Origin: Budorcas taxicolor | Lineage: Eukaryota; Chordata; Mammalia; Artiodactyla; Bovidae | DNA length: 64,000 nucleotides | NCBI RefSeq assembly: GCF_023091745.1 | Contig: NC_068915.1 | Location: 34,030,001 to 34,094,000, forward strand | Reading direction: 5' to 3' | Shown here: piece after piece, positions 21,674 to 34,044 of the stretch | Layout: every line of letters starts with the position of its first letter | How positions within the stretch are numbered: the stretch's first letter is position 1 | The notes under the pieces: generated by a model | The model's input: only the letters and a program-made list of their open reading frames with translations | The model's database searches: none | What the model was told of the DNA's origin: nothing | Made by a program: the position numbers and the translations under genes

Positions 21674-24600
21674 ATCAGAGTGCAATTTGATTATCTTAAA
21701 AAAAATACTCCATCTATTGAGATCCCTTGGGAAGGAAATAGTAAAATTTCTGCAAAATAGCACTTACAACCATATTCAAGAATACTGACCCTCACATATA
21801 TGTCACTAATCAATACACTATGAACATCAGAATTTCATAGGTAATGTCATCTATAATTCTGTAATATTATCAATCAGGAGTTTACAATAGTAGTTCAATT
21901 AATAGGGAAAACTGATATATTTTATCCAGTATAAAAAATATTTCAAAGCATATCTGATATTGCAAGATTTGCCTCCTGAGTGCAATGTATGAATTTAAAT
22001 TTGAGTCTAGGACTTGTATAAACCTTCACATTGATAATGGCAGCTTGTATTTCAATGTGCAACAGGTATTTCATTTAATTCATCTCTCTCATCCACATCT
22101 GAAATAGCTGTAAGTTCTGTGACTGAGTCCTGAATCCTACATATGTCAGTGTGGTAACAGGAATCATTCCTTCATTTATTCATAGAGGCTGAGTTTATAG
22201 TTTACTTCTGCATAAAAATGGGAAGATCCATTCTCACTTTGCTTTGATTGAGATGCAGGCTTGAGCCAAACTGCCACATCACTGTCATACAGTGATTTGA
22301 TTAGCAGCCCTTAGAAACATAGATAAATGTAATTTTTACAATGTGTGGCATGTCCAAACAGAAACAGTTATTTGGAGAGCAGCATTACATACGAGGATGC
22401 TGAAATGTAGGTCTGTTGTAGATATTCCTTAAGACTGGTCCACTTAGAGTATTTAACACATTGTCAGATGCATAGAAAACTTCTAGTAAATGTTTATAAA
22501 TTGTTCTTATTAATACTTTCCTACTCCATTTGGAAAACTGGATACTTTTAAAAGTCTGAATCTTTTAAAAACTAGATCTTACAATTATCACAGTAGTAGT
22601 TGGTTGATAACTAATACAATTATATTGACTATACTTTAACTTACTCATTTATTAATAATTTATTAACAATTAGATATATCAAACATATATATGAATAAAA
22701 CTATGTAACTATAATATATAAATCTATCATTAAATAAAATTTAATATTCTACACATATACTACTTTTTCACTGTCATTTGATTTTGTGAAATGTTCATTC
22801 CTTGCCTGTACTACAAATTGATACAAATCATTCACTTTACTTGTTTCATGGCAGGCTAATAAAAATATTTATGAAAGATTATATGCTGATTGAAAAATAA
22901 AAATCTTAACTTTTGAATAACTGATCAATTTTTAAGCATTAAAGTATAGTTTCAGCAAGATGTTTAAGATATCACTCTAGCTTTTAATGCTTCTGCTTAC
23001 TGAATTACAAGTTCATGAGAATCCTAAAAGGTCCAAAGGTAGGGGCTGCCTCCAAGTCTGAGTTCACATATTCTTGCCACCTAGATTTGGGGAACATTTA
23101 CAGATGGACATGGCTTTGGATAGAAAGGGAGATGCTTCTGGACTGTATTCTCCTTGAAGACGTACACAAATCACACATTATTCTGTTATTGTCCCATGTT
23201 TGTCACAGCAATGTGCACTTACTAAAAAGCATTGTACTATTTGTTTAATTTATTTATCATTTATAAGTGACTCACACTAAATGCGATGTTTTTGCTGTTT
23301 AACTGATCCACTTTTACTCTCTATGGACATTTTCCATGTGTTTTTTTGCTTCATAAAAATACATCACCCAAATGATCTTTCAAAAAAACTTGCAGAAATA
23401 GACAATTTAAATGTTCAGTGATATGGAACTTCCTTAGTTAAATATAATAAAATTTTAAAATATAGTTTCTTTTGCAAATTTAAGATTACCAAGAAAAGAC
23501 ACAAAACATAAAGAATGACAATAGAAATTAAATAAAACAACAAAGAGATTAATCATACCTATTGTAAACATTTCAAAAACATACACTTGAGGAGGAAAAG
23601 ATATGTATGGACCCAATTATTTAATGAACTCTGCCATTAGGAGCACTGATGTGCTTTTTTCTGGAATGTAAAATCTTTGTTTACTACTATTGAATCAATT
23701 TAGAATAACAACACAGATTTTAAAATATTTCTTCAATTAATTTTAAAATGTGGAAAACAATTCAATGATTCAGAAATGGTACTTTGCTACATCAGCTAAT
23801 AAAGACCCTTTTGCTTAAATTCCCAAAGTTCCTTTAGACTAAAACTTCCTCTGAACTGACATAGCTTTTAAAGTATATTCATTTAAATTTGCTCCTCATT
23901 ACTGTCAGATCTGACTTTTCTTCAAAAACTTTTTGTTCCCCAATTTCTTTAAAATTTATTTTGAAAAATATTGATATTCCTTTTAGTACCACATTTATCC
24001 TGTGACATCTGACACTCCCACCTTCATGTTTCATCCCCTGTGGCTCATGCACTTTTTGTTTATATAATATACATGAGAGTATAGACTCCACTCTCTCTAC
24101 TACTACTCTTCTAAGGTTCTAAAAAATAGTCTCCTCCTTTGTTTTCATTAAATTATGAGAATTTTGAAACATTATTTTCCAAAGGCCTTCCTCATTAAAA
24201 ACAAAAATGCCTTCTTGTTAGAGTCAATAATGTTATTCTCTATGTTTTGTAACATTGTTGAAATAATTGTTTAATCTCTCATTTGTACTAAAATTAACAC
24301 TATAAATTTCCTCTCATACTGAAACAGCAAAATATGATTTTATACTCCCTGAGACACTCTGTAGGTGGCATTGGGTTATGTCATATTGTTGCATCTATAT
24401 GAGAATCTATTTTTAAAATTATAGTCCTGGTGTGGCATCTCTAATGAAAAATTCTGGAAAGCTCTTTTTTTTTTCCTCTATCTGCCCTTTAAAAAAGAAA
24501 ACTAATAAAAAGTATTATAAAGTATAAAGAAAAGATACGTTCAATTATTAGTCATTTGGAATTTATGAGCTAATGCTTTATAAGTTAATTTTCAACTATC

Positions 24601-24759
24601 AAAATTAATGATTAATCTCAACAGCTTATTTTAAAGTAATGGCTTTCAGGGATTTAAAAAAAATGAAATTTTAACATAAAGTTTACCTTAAGCTTCATGG
24701 ATCCCTAGCTCTTTTTCTTAACATCTATTCCATTCAATATAATTCATTTGGTATAACTT
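21674..24759. other. long AT-rich stretch, nearly repeat-free
   Basis: Three kilobases with no young insertion. A segment around 23125-23230 is faintly L2-like. More mixed sequence lies at 22085-22480 without a recognisable identity. No gene seen. Confidence 0.45.
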
Positions 24760-24964
24760 TATTGTCCACTTTTTATGGGTACTGTGCTGGGGAAAATAAT
24801 GGTGACAAGAAGATACAGTATTTCCTTGCACTAATTTTACAAGCCAAGGGATGAGACACATAGAGAAGCAATTATTATTTTTAGAAATGTGAATGTCAAA
24901 ATTAGGGAAATATGGGGTACTCTGTGGAAAAATTGTAAGACCAAGCCCTGTGTAGGAGGTTAGA
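24760..24964 (-). mobile_element. L2-like antisense remnant
   Basis: Resembles the antisense L2-type pattern of 'gcactgtgctaggcactggggatacaatggtgaacaag' (here TACTGTGCTGGGGAAAATAA and so on). Family assignment is tentative. Confidence 0.35.
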
Positions 24965-25290
24965 GTAGCAACATCCAATGGAAGCATAATGTAAAGCACA
25001 CAGATAATTTACAATTTTCTGGTAACAACAATTTAAAAAAATAAAAAAAGAATGCACACTAGGATTAACCACTGATATCTTGTTCCGTGCAACAGTTAAA
25101 GTGAAACGATCTTTCCCAAACTAGAATAAAGTTATGTTCAACAGAAAAATATACTGCATTACTTCAATTTTTATATTTAAATTTAAATAAATTAAAATTA
25201 AATAAAGTACGGAATTTGGTTCCTTGGGCACATCAGTCACATTTCAAGGGCTCAAGAGCACATGTTGCTAGAGGGCAAATTTAAGGAATT
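24965..25290. mobile_element. ancient mammalian repeat, probably a DNA transposon
   Basis: Left part 'acatccaatggaagcataatg' and right part 'cacatcagtcacatttcaagggctcaagagcacatg' match a widespread mammalian repeat whose ends carry 'gccacatttcaagtgctcaatagccacatgtgg'. Family name and precise ends not determined. Confidence 0.45.
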
Positions 25291-25644
25291 CACTGAACTG
25301 ACTCTCAATGCCCTTTCAGAATGCCTTCTTATCAAGAAGTGAATGGAAAGCTTCAAATTCCGTTTTCAAGTCTCCCCAGAAGCTAGGATGACTCCTGACC
25401 TGTCAATCAAAACATATTTACATTTGGAGAGAGCAAGGGCAGCTGCAGATGTTTTGCTGACATGAATCATGATAGAGGTTGTGTGGTTCTGGGAGGTTTG
25501 GTGGCAACTTTCTGATAATGAAGCTGCTTGTTCTTGACAGAAGACAGATCCTTTGGCAGTGCAGTTCTTTGGTGTGGTTTCAGGTGTTATTCTTCAAGGA
25601 TCAGCCTACAGTCTGCTACTTAAGTCAATTCTTCATTTTCAAGG
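25291..25644. other. unique non-coding DNA
   Basis: No feature recognised. Confidence 0.45.
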
Positions 25645-25839
25645 GTTCAGTTCAGTTCAGTCGCTCAGTCGTGTCTGACTCTTTGCGACCCCGTGAATCG
25701 CAGCACGCCAGGCCTCCCTGACCATCACCAACTCCCGGAGTTCACTCAGACTCATGTCCATCGAGTCAGTGATGCCATCCAGCCATCTCATCCTCTCTTG
25801 TCCCCTTCTCCTCCTGCCTCCAATCCCTCCCAGCATCAC
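25645..25839 (-). mobile_element. BovB LINE 3' fragment, antisense, short
   Basis: Near-consensus antisense BovB 3' end (TTCAGTTCAGTTCAGTCGCT to CCAATCCCTCCCAGCATCAC), 5'-truncated at about 195 bp. Low divergence suggests recent insertion. A clear target duplication was not found. Confidence 0.94.
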
Positions 25840-27061
25840 TGATAGATCCATTTGTGTGGAAATTTGTTAGAGTGCATTTCTTGTATGAACTAGGATCTGT
25901 GATCAATATAGGAACTAATGAAGACTCTCCAGAGAACAGAAGTGAAACAGAGTTTATTCTGAAGAGTAATAATGAGTGGGTTATGGACAACAGGAAATGT
26001 TTAGAAATGCTGCTAAGTAAGAGAAAATGCAACTAGAGGAGCCCATAGAAAGCATGATTAGAACAATAAGGGGAAGGGGAAAGTTGCCTTAAAATAGATG
26101 GCTCAATGCACTGAAAGCCACTTCACGAAATGGGAAATTCATTGAAAGCAACAATTTATCAAATGATCAATTCATCAAGTTTATATGTTTACCCATATCT
26201 TGTTTCTTACAGTTATTAATAAAAAATACAGTAATGCCTAGATGGATTAGTAGAGTGTAGTCAGGTGGGTCATCATGACCTTCCAAACTCTGCCTCTGTC
26301 TTCCCCCTCTGTATTCCCACAATCTCTCACTCCGAGTCACTCAGACTTTCCTTCTGCTGGCATCAGCCACCATGCCTGTCGTGTAGCGTGTGCCTCTCTC
26401 TTCTCTCATTTCCTCTAATGAAAACTGTGGGGCTCTGAGGTCAACCCAAATGATTCTTTTCAGTGCTAAGACTTGAGATCTAGTCACAAGTAAAATATAT
26501 TTATAATTATATTCAAGAAGACGTTTATGACAAAAAACATATTAATATATGTTTTTAAGAGACAAATCTAATCTTTGACCCTTAGGTTTTGCAGTTGAAT
26601 AGTTTTGTGGGTTTTTTTTTTTTTCCATTTTTTCATGTTGAATACACAGTTAACTTTAATTAGATGAATGCTTTTGTTTTGAGTAAATTAACAAATTTGG
26701 GGAATTTAGAAAATAGATAGACTCATTCTGAAGCTGCATGCGCCTTGGGCTAGAAACAAGGGAGAAGAGAAATGCTGGGACTTTTGGTGGTCCTTTAACG
26801 AATAGGGGCTCTGTCTTAAGAACAGGGAGAAGTGACTACAGAATTGTAAGTGAAATGTTGTGAATAACTGCCGAGTGGAAAACAAGTACTGTGAGAAAGC
26901 AACAGAGTCTAAATACTGTGGGTGACCATGGCTCCCATAATCCACATAGACAGAAAGAGACAGGAGGTATATCTTTGAATATTCTTATATCAAATATTAA
27001 ATTAAAGGTATTGTTTGCATACTAGTGAGCAGTAATGAAAATAACTAAAAAGGATGCATTA
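25840..27061. other. unique non-coding DNA
   Basis: No gene or repeat family recognised. It contains a T-run near 26613-26626. Confidence 0.45.
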
Positions 27062-27088
27062 CAAAATTGCCGGGAGCCAGCATGGGAG

Positions 27089-27157
27089 ATCCCACCCATG
27101 ACAAGGTCATGCAGGACTTGAGGGACTCCCTGGGCCATCCCACCCGTGACAAGGTCA
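27089..27157 (+). promoter_or_regulatory. duplicated nuclear-receptor-like motif in LTR U3
   Basis: Two 21-base direct repeats 48 bp apart (27089-27109 and 27137-27157) match at 20 of 21 bases. Each contains TGACAAGGTCA (27099-27109 and 27147-27157), which includes CAAGGTCA, the core bound by orphan receptors of the NR5A and ERR groups, and is itself a TGAC/GTCA inverted pair. Binding is inferred, not shown. Confidence 0.5.
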
Positions 27158-27854
27158 CGTGGAAGAGTCCTGAAAAGCAAGGCCTCAGGACTTGATGGAC
27201 CCCCTGGACCTGTTCGAGCATCTACCCCCAAACCAGAATCTGTCTTACTATTTTATGTCTTTCACCAACTCTTCTGACATTAACAGGGGGCTGTCCCCAA
27301 CCACCTTTCTCTGGAAAAAGCTAACTTAGGGCTTTAGTTAATAAGTCTCCTGGACGAGATAAGAGTGTTTCAACTCCCTGCTGGCATTCTAGCTTACTTG
27401 GCAGGTTTATCCAGACTCTTGTAACATTGTTGAGCCAATGCTTGCTGCCAAGTTCTCACATCCCTTATCCATTGTGTTCCTGGGAGTGCATATAGTCAGG
27501 ATGTAGAAAAAATAAGCAGCAGCTTTAGTATTAGCAACATCAGATTTTGAGTTAATAAGTACTTTCTTTGCTGTAACCCGCTGAATCTTTGCTCCATAAA
27601 AATGTAACTCTGTATTTTAAGGGTGATGCAGGCTAGGAATTTAAGAAGAAACACTTTAAGGGAAAATTATTGTTCTGGCTGACCAACCTTTATCAAAAAG
27701 GGGTCATAAAATATTAACAGGCCTCCGGGCCAGAAGATGATGAACAAAAAAATAAGACTCTTGCAGAGAAGAACCTGGTATCAATAAAAGTTAATACTGA
27801 TGGAATGTTGAGTCGACTCTTTATTTTTCACCTTGCTGTATGTACAACTCAGGG

Positions 27855-27861
27855 TATAAAA
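27855..27861 (+). promoter_or_regulatory. LTR TATA box
   Basis: TATAAAA within AGGGTATAAAAGCCC, about 150 bp before the LTR end. Transcription would start near 27885. Confidence 0.75.
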
Positions 27862-27873
27862 GCCCTCTCTGAA

Positions 27874-27879
27874 AATAAA
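27874..27879 (+). terminator. LTR polyadenylation signal
   Basis: AATAAA lies just 13 bases after the TATA box, so it would sit in U3 or right at the start of R, as in retroviruses with a short R region. Confidence 0.7.
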
Positions 27880-28205
27880 GTAACGGGCCTTGCTCACTGA
27901 AGCTTGGTCACCCCATGGCATTCTTTCCTTATCTCTTTCTCTATCTTTCTTCATTCGCCAACGTTGTCCATCCTGAGGATATCCCTGGACTTTGCTGAGG
28001 CTGGACCTTGGCACAAAATCTTGAGCAGCAGAGCACATGGTAACAATAGGTTTAAAAATCTAAGACATTCAATTTTAGAACCTATCTTCTCATGAAATCA
28101 ATTTCTTCCTTCTATCACTCATGGATTATATTAATATTCTTGAGTAGACCATGAAAAAGTTCTGTAGTGTTACATGTAACATTGTATCCAAAAAATCCCT
28201 ATTGC

Positions 28206-28410
28206 ACATGTGCACGCTCAGTCATATCTGACTGTTTATGACTCCGTGAACTGAATCCTGCTAGGCTCCTGTGTCCATGAAATTCCCCAGACAAGCATAT
28301 TGGAATGAGTTGCCATTTCCTTCTTGAGGGGATCTTCTAGACCCAGGATTCTGTGTCACCTGTATTGGCAGGTGGATTCTTTACCACTGAACCAGCTGGA
28401 GAGCTCAGGT
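28206..28410 (-). mobile_element. Bov-tA SINE, antisense, diverged
   Basis: CACGCTCAGTCATATCTGAC start, GACAAGCATATTGGAATG middle, GGATTCTTTACCACTGAACC antisense A-box side. Confidence 0.9.
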
Positions 28411-28650
28411 AAACTCTCACCAGTTTTCTAACTCAGCAGTGCTGAAATATCAAACTTTATGTATTTGACTTCTATGTGAGTAGAAATATCAATACTTGGG
28501 GAAGTCCATGGGGAGATCTTAAACATGTAAGAAACATTTTAATATTGGCCACACTGGCTATGACAGAGCACATCCAAAAATAATCACCTGCCCACACCCA
28601 TGTAAACAGATGTTTTTGGATCACATTTTTACTAATTTCATTAGTAAAAA

Positions 28651-28842
28651 GTTAGTCACACAGTCATGTCCAACTCTTTGCAATCCCATGGACTGTAGCC
28701 TACCAGACTCCTCCATCCATGGGATTCTCCAGGCAAGAGTACTGGAGTGGGTTGCCATTTCCTTCTCCAGGGGATCTTCCAGACCCAGGGATCAAACCCT
28801 GGTTTCCTGCATTGCAGGTGGATTCTTTACCAACTGAGCTGC
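28651..28842 (-). mobile_element. Bov-tA SINE, antisense
   Basis: CACACAGTCATGTCCAACTC to GATTCTTTACCAACTGAGCT with an intact antisense B box region (GGGATCAAACCCTGG). Good match to consensus. Confidence 0.93.
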
Positions 28843-29146
28843 TTATTGCAGGGTTTTGAACTGCTGAAATGTGTAACAGGGTTGAGTGCTAATAGCTTCC
28901 TCAGCATAGTTAACCTATACATACTAGTGAAAATCACTGTAATCACTGACTACTGAGTCTCAAAAACACTGACTTCAACACTTAATCATTTATTTTAAAA
29001 TATTTCATTTTACAATTAAGAACCTGAAGAGATAAATATACAACTGCTTATCAAGAATTTTTCTAGCAGTGTTATACAACTGGAAATCAACTACAATACC
29101 TGGAAAAAAAGAAAATGTGGAGACTAAACATGCTACTAAGTTTACT

Positions 29147-29450
29147 GGGCTTGCCTGACAGCTCAGTTGGTAAAGAATCTGCCTGCAATGCAGGAGACCC
29201 CCGTTCAATTCCTGGGTCAGGAAGATCCACTGGAGAAGGGATAGGCTACCCACTCCAGTATTCTTGGGTTTCCCTTGTGGCTCAGCTGGTAAAGAATCCA
29301 CCCACAATGTGGGAGACCTGGGTTCAATCCCTGGGTTGGGAACATCCCGAGAAGGGAAAGGCTACCCACTTCAGTATTCTGGCCTAGAGAATTCCATGGA
29401 CTGTATTGTTCATGGGGTCACAAAGAATTGGACATGACTGAGCAACTTTC
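29147..29450 (+). mobile_element. Bov-tA SINE dimer
   Basis: First monomer starts GGGCTTGCCTGACAGCTCAG, the second starts near 29268 with GGGTTTCCCTTGTGGCTCAG. The end carries the BovB-like tail AAGAATTGGACATGACTGAG. Both B boxes (GTTCAATTCC and GTTCAATCCC) are recognisable. Confidence 0.93.
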
Positions 29451-29455
29451 TCTTC

Positions 29456-30910
29456 ATTAAGCAATCAATGGATGAAGAAAAAAAATCAAAGAGGAAATTT
29501 AAAAAATACCATGATACAAATGAAAATCAAAACAAAAATGTCCAAAATCTATTGAATGCAGTAAAAGGAGTTTTAAGAGGGATGTTCACAGTGACACAGT
29601 GCTATCTCAGGAAGCAAACAAAAATTCCCAAATAAACAATCTAAATGTACATTTAAAGGAACTAGAAAATCAGCCAAATTTTTAAATTAAATTAATTGGA
29701 AGCTAATTACTTCACAACATTGTGGTGGTTTTGGCCATACACTGACATGAATCAACCACGGGTGTGCATGGGTCCCCCATCCCCAACCCTCCTCACACCT
29801 CCCTCCTTATCCCGTGTCTCTGGGTTGTCTCGGCGCACTGGCTTTGAGTGCCCTGTTTCATGCACTGAACATGGACTGGTCATCTATTTCACATATGGTA
29901 AATGCTATTTTACATACATATTTTAAATTACATATTTTCAATGCTATTCTCTCAAATCATCCCACCCTTGCCTTCTCCCAGACAGTCCAAAAGTCTGTTC
30001 TTTATATCTGTGTCTCTTTTGCTAATTTTAAAGGAAAAGCTAATTTAGTAGAAGAAAGAGAAGAATAAAGATGGGAGTGGAAATAAACAAAATAGAGATT
30101 AAAAAGATCAATGAAACAATTAGCTAGTTTTTTTTAGGTAAATAAAATTGATAAGCCTTTAGCCAGACACATTAATACAGAAAGAAAGAGCCCAAATGAA
30201 TAAAATCAAAAATAAAAGAAGATGTTATAACTGATACCACAGGAATACAAAGAATCATAAAAGACTACTGTGAGCAATTATACATCAATAAATTGGACAA
30301 CCTTAAAGAAATAGATAAATTCCCAGAAATATGCAATCTTTTAAGACCAGATCAGGAATTAAAAAAAAAAATTATGTATTGAATACTAGTAGTGAAACTG
30401 CATCAGTAATCAAGCCACCTTCCCCCCCAAAAAAAGTCAGGGTCCAAATGGCTTTGCATTCATCAAATGGTGAATTCTACTAAACATTTATAGAAGAGTT
30501 AAAACTTATCTTTCTCAAATTATTGAAAAAAAGCGAAGAGGAAAAAATATTTCCAAACTTATTTTATGAGGTGAGCGCTACTCTGATATCAAACCAGACA
30601 AAACAAGCACAAATAGACATACAGATATGGAAAGCAAACAGGTGGCTGTGGATGGGACTGAGGGTGGTTGACGGAGCTAGGAAGGATGAACAAAGTAGGT
30701 GAAGGGGATTAAGAGATACAAGTTTTCAGCCATAAAATAAATAAGTCAGAGCAATGTAGTCAATAATGTAGCAAGTTTCTATGGTGATGAATGGTAATTG
30801 GTCTTCTTGCAGTGATCATTTCTTAAAGTATAAAAATTTGGATCAGTACATTATACACCTGAAACTAATACAATACTGAATGTTAACTACAACTTAATTT
30901 TTAAAATGTG
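29456..30910 (+). mobile_element. L1MA-like LINE, sense, internally deleted and interrupted
   Basis: Sense ORF2 segments (AAAGGAACTAGAAAATCAG, then after a nested L1 AAGATCAATGAAACAATTAG, AACTGATACCACAGGAATAC, CAAATGGCTTTGCATTC) run to about 30600, then join abruptly to the L1 3' UTR (GTGAAGGGGATTAAGAGATA, ACACCTGAAACTAATACAAT, end near 30905). The rest of RT and the C-terminal domain are missing. All frames are broken. Confidence 0.8.
29685..30025 (-). mobile_element. ruminant L1 3' UTR, antisense, nested
   Basis: Antisense L1 3' end (TTAATTGGAAGCTAATTACT, ACATGAATCAACCACGGGTG, CAAATCATCCCACCCTTGCC, CTGTGTCTCTTTTGCTAATT) lying inside the sense L1MA-like copy. It matches the 3' UTR subtype of the copy at 57.8 kb. 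Confidence 0.85.
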
Positions 30911-31794
30911 GGCTAGAAAGTCCATTTTTATGAGTGTAAATGGTACCAATATACTTAGGACATTGTCCTCAGTAGGCATTAACAGAAAAATTATTAGAAA
31001 TTTAATAGCAAATAATTTAGACAATGTTTTGTAAAAACTATACTTTTTTTCTAACTAGCAAAGAAACATCATACAGCTATACTTTAGGACAATAATGCTG
31101 CCAAAAATGTGAAGTAGATTCAAAGAAGACAGATTCAAAAAGAGTAGAAGGCAATTAAAATATAATGAGAGCAAAACCAAGGTTCTGCCAAGGGGATGTA
31201 CAAAAAAAAAAAGAATGGTATAAGAGATTCCAGAGATAGCAACAAGTTTTGTTGCTAATGAGAAGTAAGGGGAAAAAGGAAATGAAAAAGTAATATTTTC
31301 CAACTCTCAGTAACTGAGAACATGGCACTAACTAAAACAGAATTTCCTACTTGGAGCAGGTTTGGTGGGAAGGTTCAATTTGGGACATATCAAGTTTGAG
31401 GTGGAAATTTCAACGAGAAACTGAAGTTGCAGAGGTGGAAAAATTATTCCTGGAAAATTATAGGAATATGACAAAATAAGCAAATCAGGGAACATAGCCA
31501 CAGTTGAAACTCAAGTCCATGGAAAGAAGACCAAGTGTAATACTGAAATGCAGGCTTCAAGGATAGGAAAAGAATCAGGAGAGGAAGATAATGTTTCACA
31601 GAAAAGGAAGGTCAATGCTGTGGTATGGTGAGTCTCTGCAGGATTAGGAATGAAGCTTTTTTTATTGGCAATAGTCAGGTCACTTTTCCCTAGAAGAGAC
31701 CAACTTCAGTGCAGATGAAATCTGGTTGGCAGTGAGTCAAAGGTGGAACAGAGGGAAAGGGGATGAAATAGTGATAGTAGGTTACTCTTTGATT
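30911..31794. other. unique non-coding DNA
   Basis: Purine-rich on this strand. No repeat family or gene recognised. Confidence 0.45.
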
Positions 31795-32230
31795 TCAGTC
31801 AGGGTTCTTGGTAGCAAGAAACAGAAACCAACTCTGGCTGAGTGAGACAGAAAAGGTTTTTATTAAGAGAGTATTGAGTGTTAGCAGAACTGAAAGAAAG
31901 GCTCAGTAACCAAGCTCAGGGCCACGCACACCACAGTCAGGATTCAAAACAAGCACACGACCATCACAAGTCAGTTCCAGATAGTAAAGTTTGCACTTTC
32001 AAGTTGGCCAGCTCTAGACAAACGATGGTACCATTAATACAACTTTCACTACTGTTCTGGGTCCTTACACTCCAGGAAAATGTGTAAACTGCCTTGAAAG
32101 TAACTAGCTATGACTGTGTCTTTGGCATATGACCACCAGGTTAACAGAGGCTGGGTTGTGTGTCCCCACACTGGTAGTAAAGGAAGCTAGAGAAGTAAGT
32201 GGCATTTTCAGCTTCTCTGGTGAGAAATGC
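31795..32230. mobile_element. ancient mammalian repeat, family uncertain
   Basis: 'cagggttcttggtagcaagaaacagaaacc' followed by 'aactctggctgagtgagacagaaaagg' recalls a common old mammalian repeat. Family and strand not settled. Confidence 0.35.
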
Positions 32231-32366
32231 TCCTTCTCTTACCAAGATGCCTAAAGTAAAGGGGTTATACAATATTAGTGAGTAGGTTCAGATGCTGGGC
32301 AACCACAAGAATATGCATATCTAATATGTATCCAATACATATTATGTATAATCTATACATAAAAAA

Positions 32367-34044
32367 TAGAATGGGGAACACTAGAGATCTCTTCAAGAAA
32401 GTTACAGATATCAAGGGAACATATCACGCAAAAATAAGGCCACAATAAATGGTATGGACTCAACAGATGCAGAAGATATTAAGAAGAGGTGGCAAGAATA
32501 CACAGAAGAACCATACAAAAAGATCTTAATGACACAAGGGTGTGATCACTCACCTAGAGCCAGACATCCTAGAGTGCAAAGTCAAGTGGGCCTCAGGAAG
32601 CATCACTACAAACAAAGCTAGTGAAGGTGATGGAATTCCAGCTGAGCTATTACAAATCCTAAAAGATGATGCTGTGAAAGAGCTAACTCCATATGCCAGC
32701 AAATTTGAAAATCTCAGCAGTGGCCACAGGACTAGAAAAGGTCAGTTTTCATTGCAATCCCAAAGAAAGGCAATGCCAAAGAATGTTAAACCAGTGCACA
32801 ATTGCACTCATTTCACACACTAGCAAAATAACGTTGAAATTCTCCAAGCCAGGCTTCAATGGTAGATGAACTGTGAGCTTCCAGATGTTCAAGGTGGATT
32901 TAGAAAAGGCAGAGGAAAGAGAGATCAACTGCCAACATTCATTGGATCACAGAAAAAAAGCAAGAGAATACCAGAAAAAATCTACTTCTGCTTCATTGAC
33001 TATGCTAAACCCTTTGACTTTGTGGATCAAAACAAACTGTGGAAAATTCTTCGAGAGATGGAGTACCAGAACACCTTACCTGCCTACTGGGAAACCTGTA
33101 TGTAGGTTAAGAAGCAACAGTTAGAACTGGACATGGAACAATGTATTGGGTCAGAATTGAGAAAGGAATACATCAAGGCTGTATATTGTCACCCTGCTTA
33201 TTGAAATTCTATGCAGAATCAGGCAAAATATGAGGCTGAATGAAGCATAAGCTGGAATCAAGATTGCAGAGAGAAATATCAATAACCGCAGATATGTAGA
33301 TGACACCACCGTTATGGCAGAAAGCAAAGAGGAACTAAAGAGCCTTCTGATGATGGTGAAAGAGGAGAGTAAAAAGCTGGCTTAAAACTCAACATTCAAA
33401 AAATGAAGATCATGGCATCTGGGACTATCACTTCATGTCAAATTGATGGGGAAACAATAGAACCAGTGAAAGACTTCTTTTTCTTGGTCTCCAAAATCAC
33501 TGCAGATGTGACTGCAGCCATGAAATTAAAAGCCATTTGCTCCTTGGAAGAAGAGCTATGATGAACCTCGACAGCATATTACAAAGCAGAGACATTTCTT
33601 TGCCTACAAAGGCCCATAAAGTCAAAGCTACGGTTTTTCTAGTAGTCCTGTATGTAGGTGAGAACTAGACCACAAAGAAGGAAAAGTGCCGAAGAATTTA
33701 TACTTTTGAGTTGTGGTGTTGGAGAAGACTTTTGAGAGTCACTTGGACTGCAAGATCAAACCAGTCAATCCTACAGGAAATCAATCCTGAGTATTCATTG
33801 GAAGAACTGATGATGCTTTGGCCACCTGATGTAAAAAGTCAACTCATTGGGAAAGACCCTGATGCTGTGAAAAACTGAAGGCAGGAGGATGACAGAGGAC
33901 AAGATGGTTGGATGGCATCACCAACTCAACGGATGTGAGTTTGAACAAGGTCTGGGAGATGGTGAAATACAGGAAAGCCTGGTATGCTGCAGTGAATGGA
34001 GTGGCAAAGAGTCGGACATGACTGAGTTACTGAACAACAACAAA
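32367..34044 (+). mobile_element. BovB LINE, sense, 1.7 kb, strongly diverged
   Basis: From AGAGATCTCTTCAAGAAAG (segment coding DLFKKI) through the RT region to the 3' end with an AACAACAACAAAA tail. Pieces of frame remain: 32542-32823 (spacer before RT, SGSITTNKASEGDGIPAELL), 32866-33105 (RT finger and motif A region FCFIDYAKPFDFVDQ), and RYVDDTTVMAE-type motif C codons near 33292-33320. Stops and indels throughout; non-functional. Confidence 0.9.

Larger units (their letters stand above)
27062..28019 (+). mobile_element. solo LTR of a ruminant class II (ERVK-like) endogenous retrovirus
   Basis: The LTR (27068-28013, 946 bp) begins TGCCGGGAGCC and ends CCTTGGCA, so its ends are TGCC...GGCA. 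It is flanked by the identical 6-mer CAAAAT at 27062-27067 and 28014-28019. A 6-bp duplication and long U3 fit the betaretrovirus-like ERVK class. It has a TATA box, a polyadenylation signal and a pyrimidine-rich U5. No gag, pol or env sequence and no second LTR lie nearby, so internal sequence was lost by LTR-LTR recombination. Orientation is set by TATA and AATAAA on the plus strand. It resembles the bovine LTR family I know as BTLTR1, but that name is from memory. Confidence 0.9.

Noticed and set aside
28014..28040. Retroviral primer-binding site after the LTR
   Set aside because: The base after the LTR end starts the 6-bp target duplication, and no tRNA-complementary 18-mer follows, so the LTR is solo.
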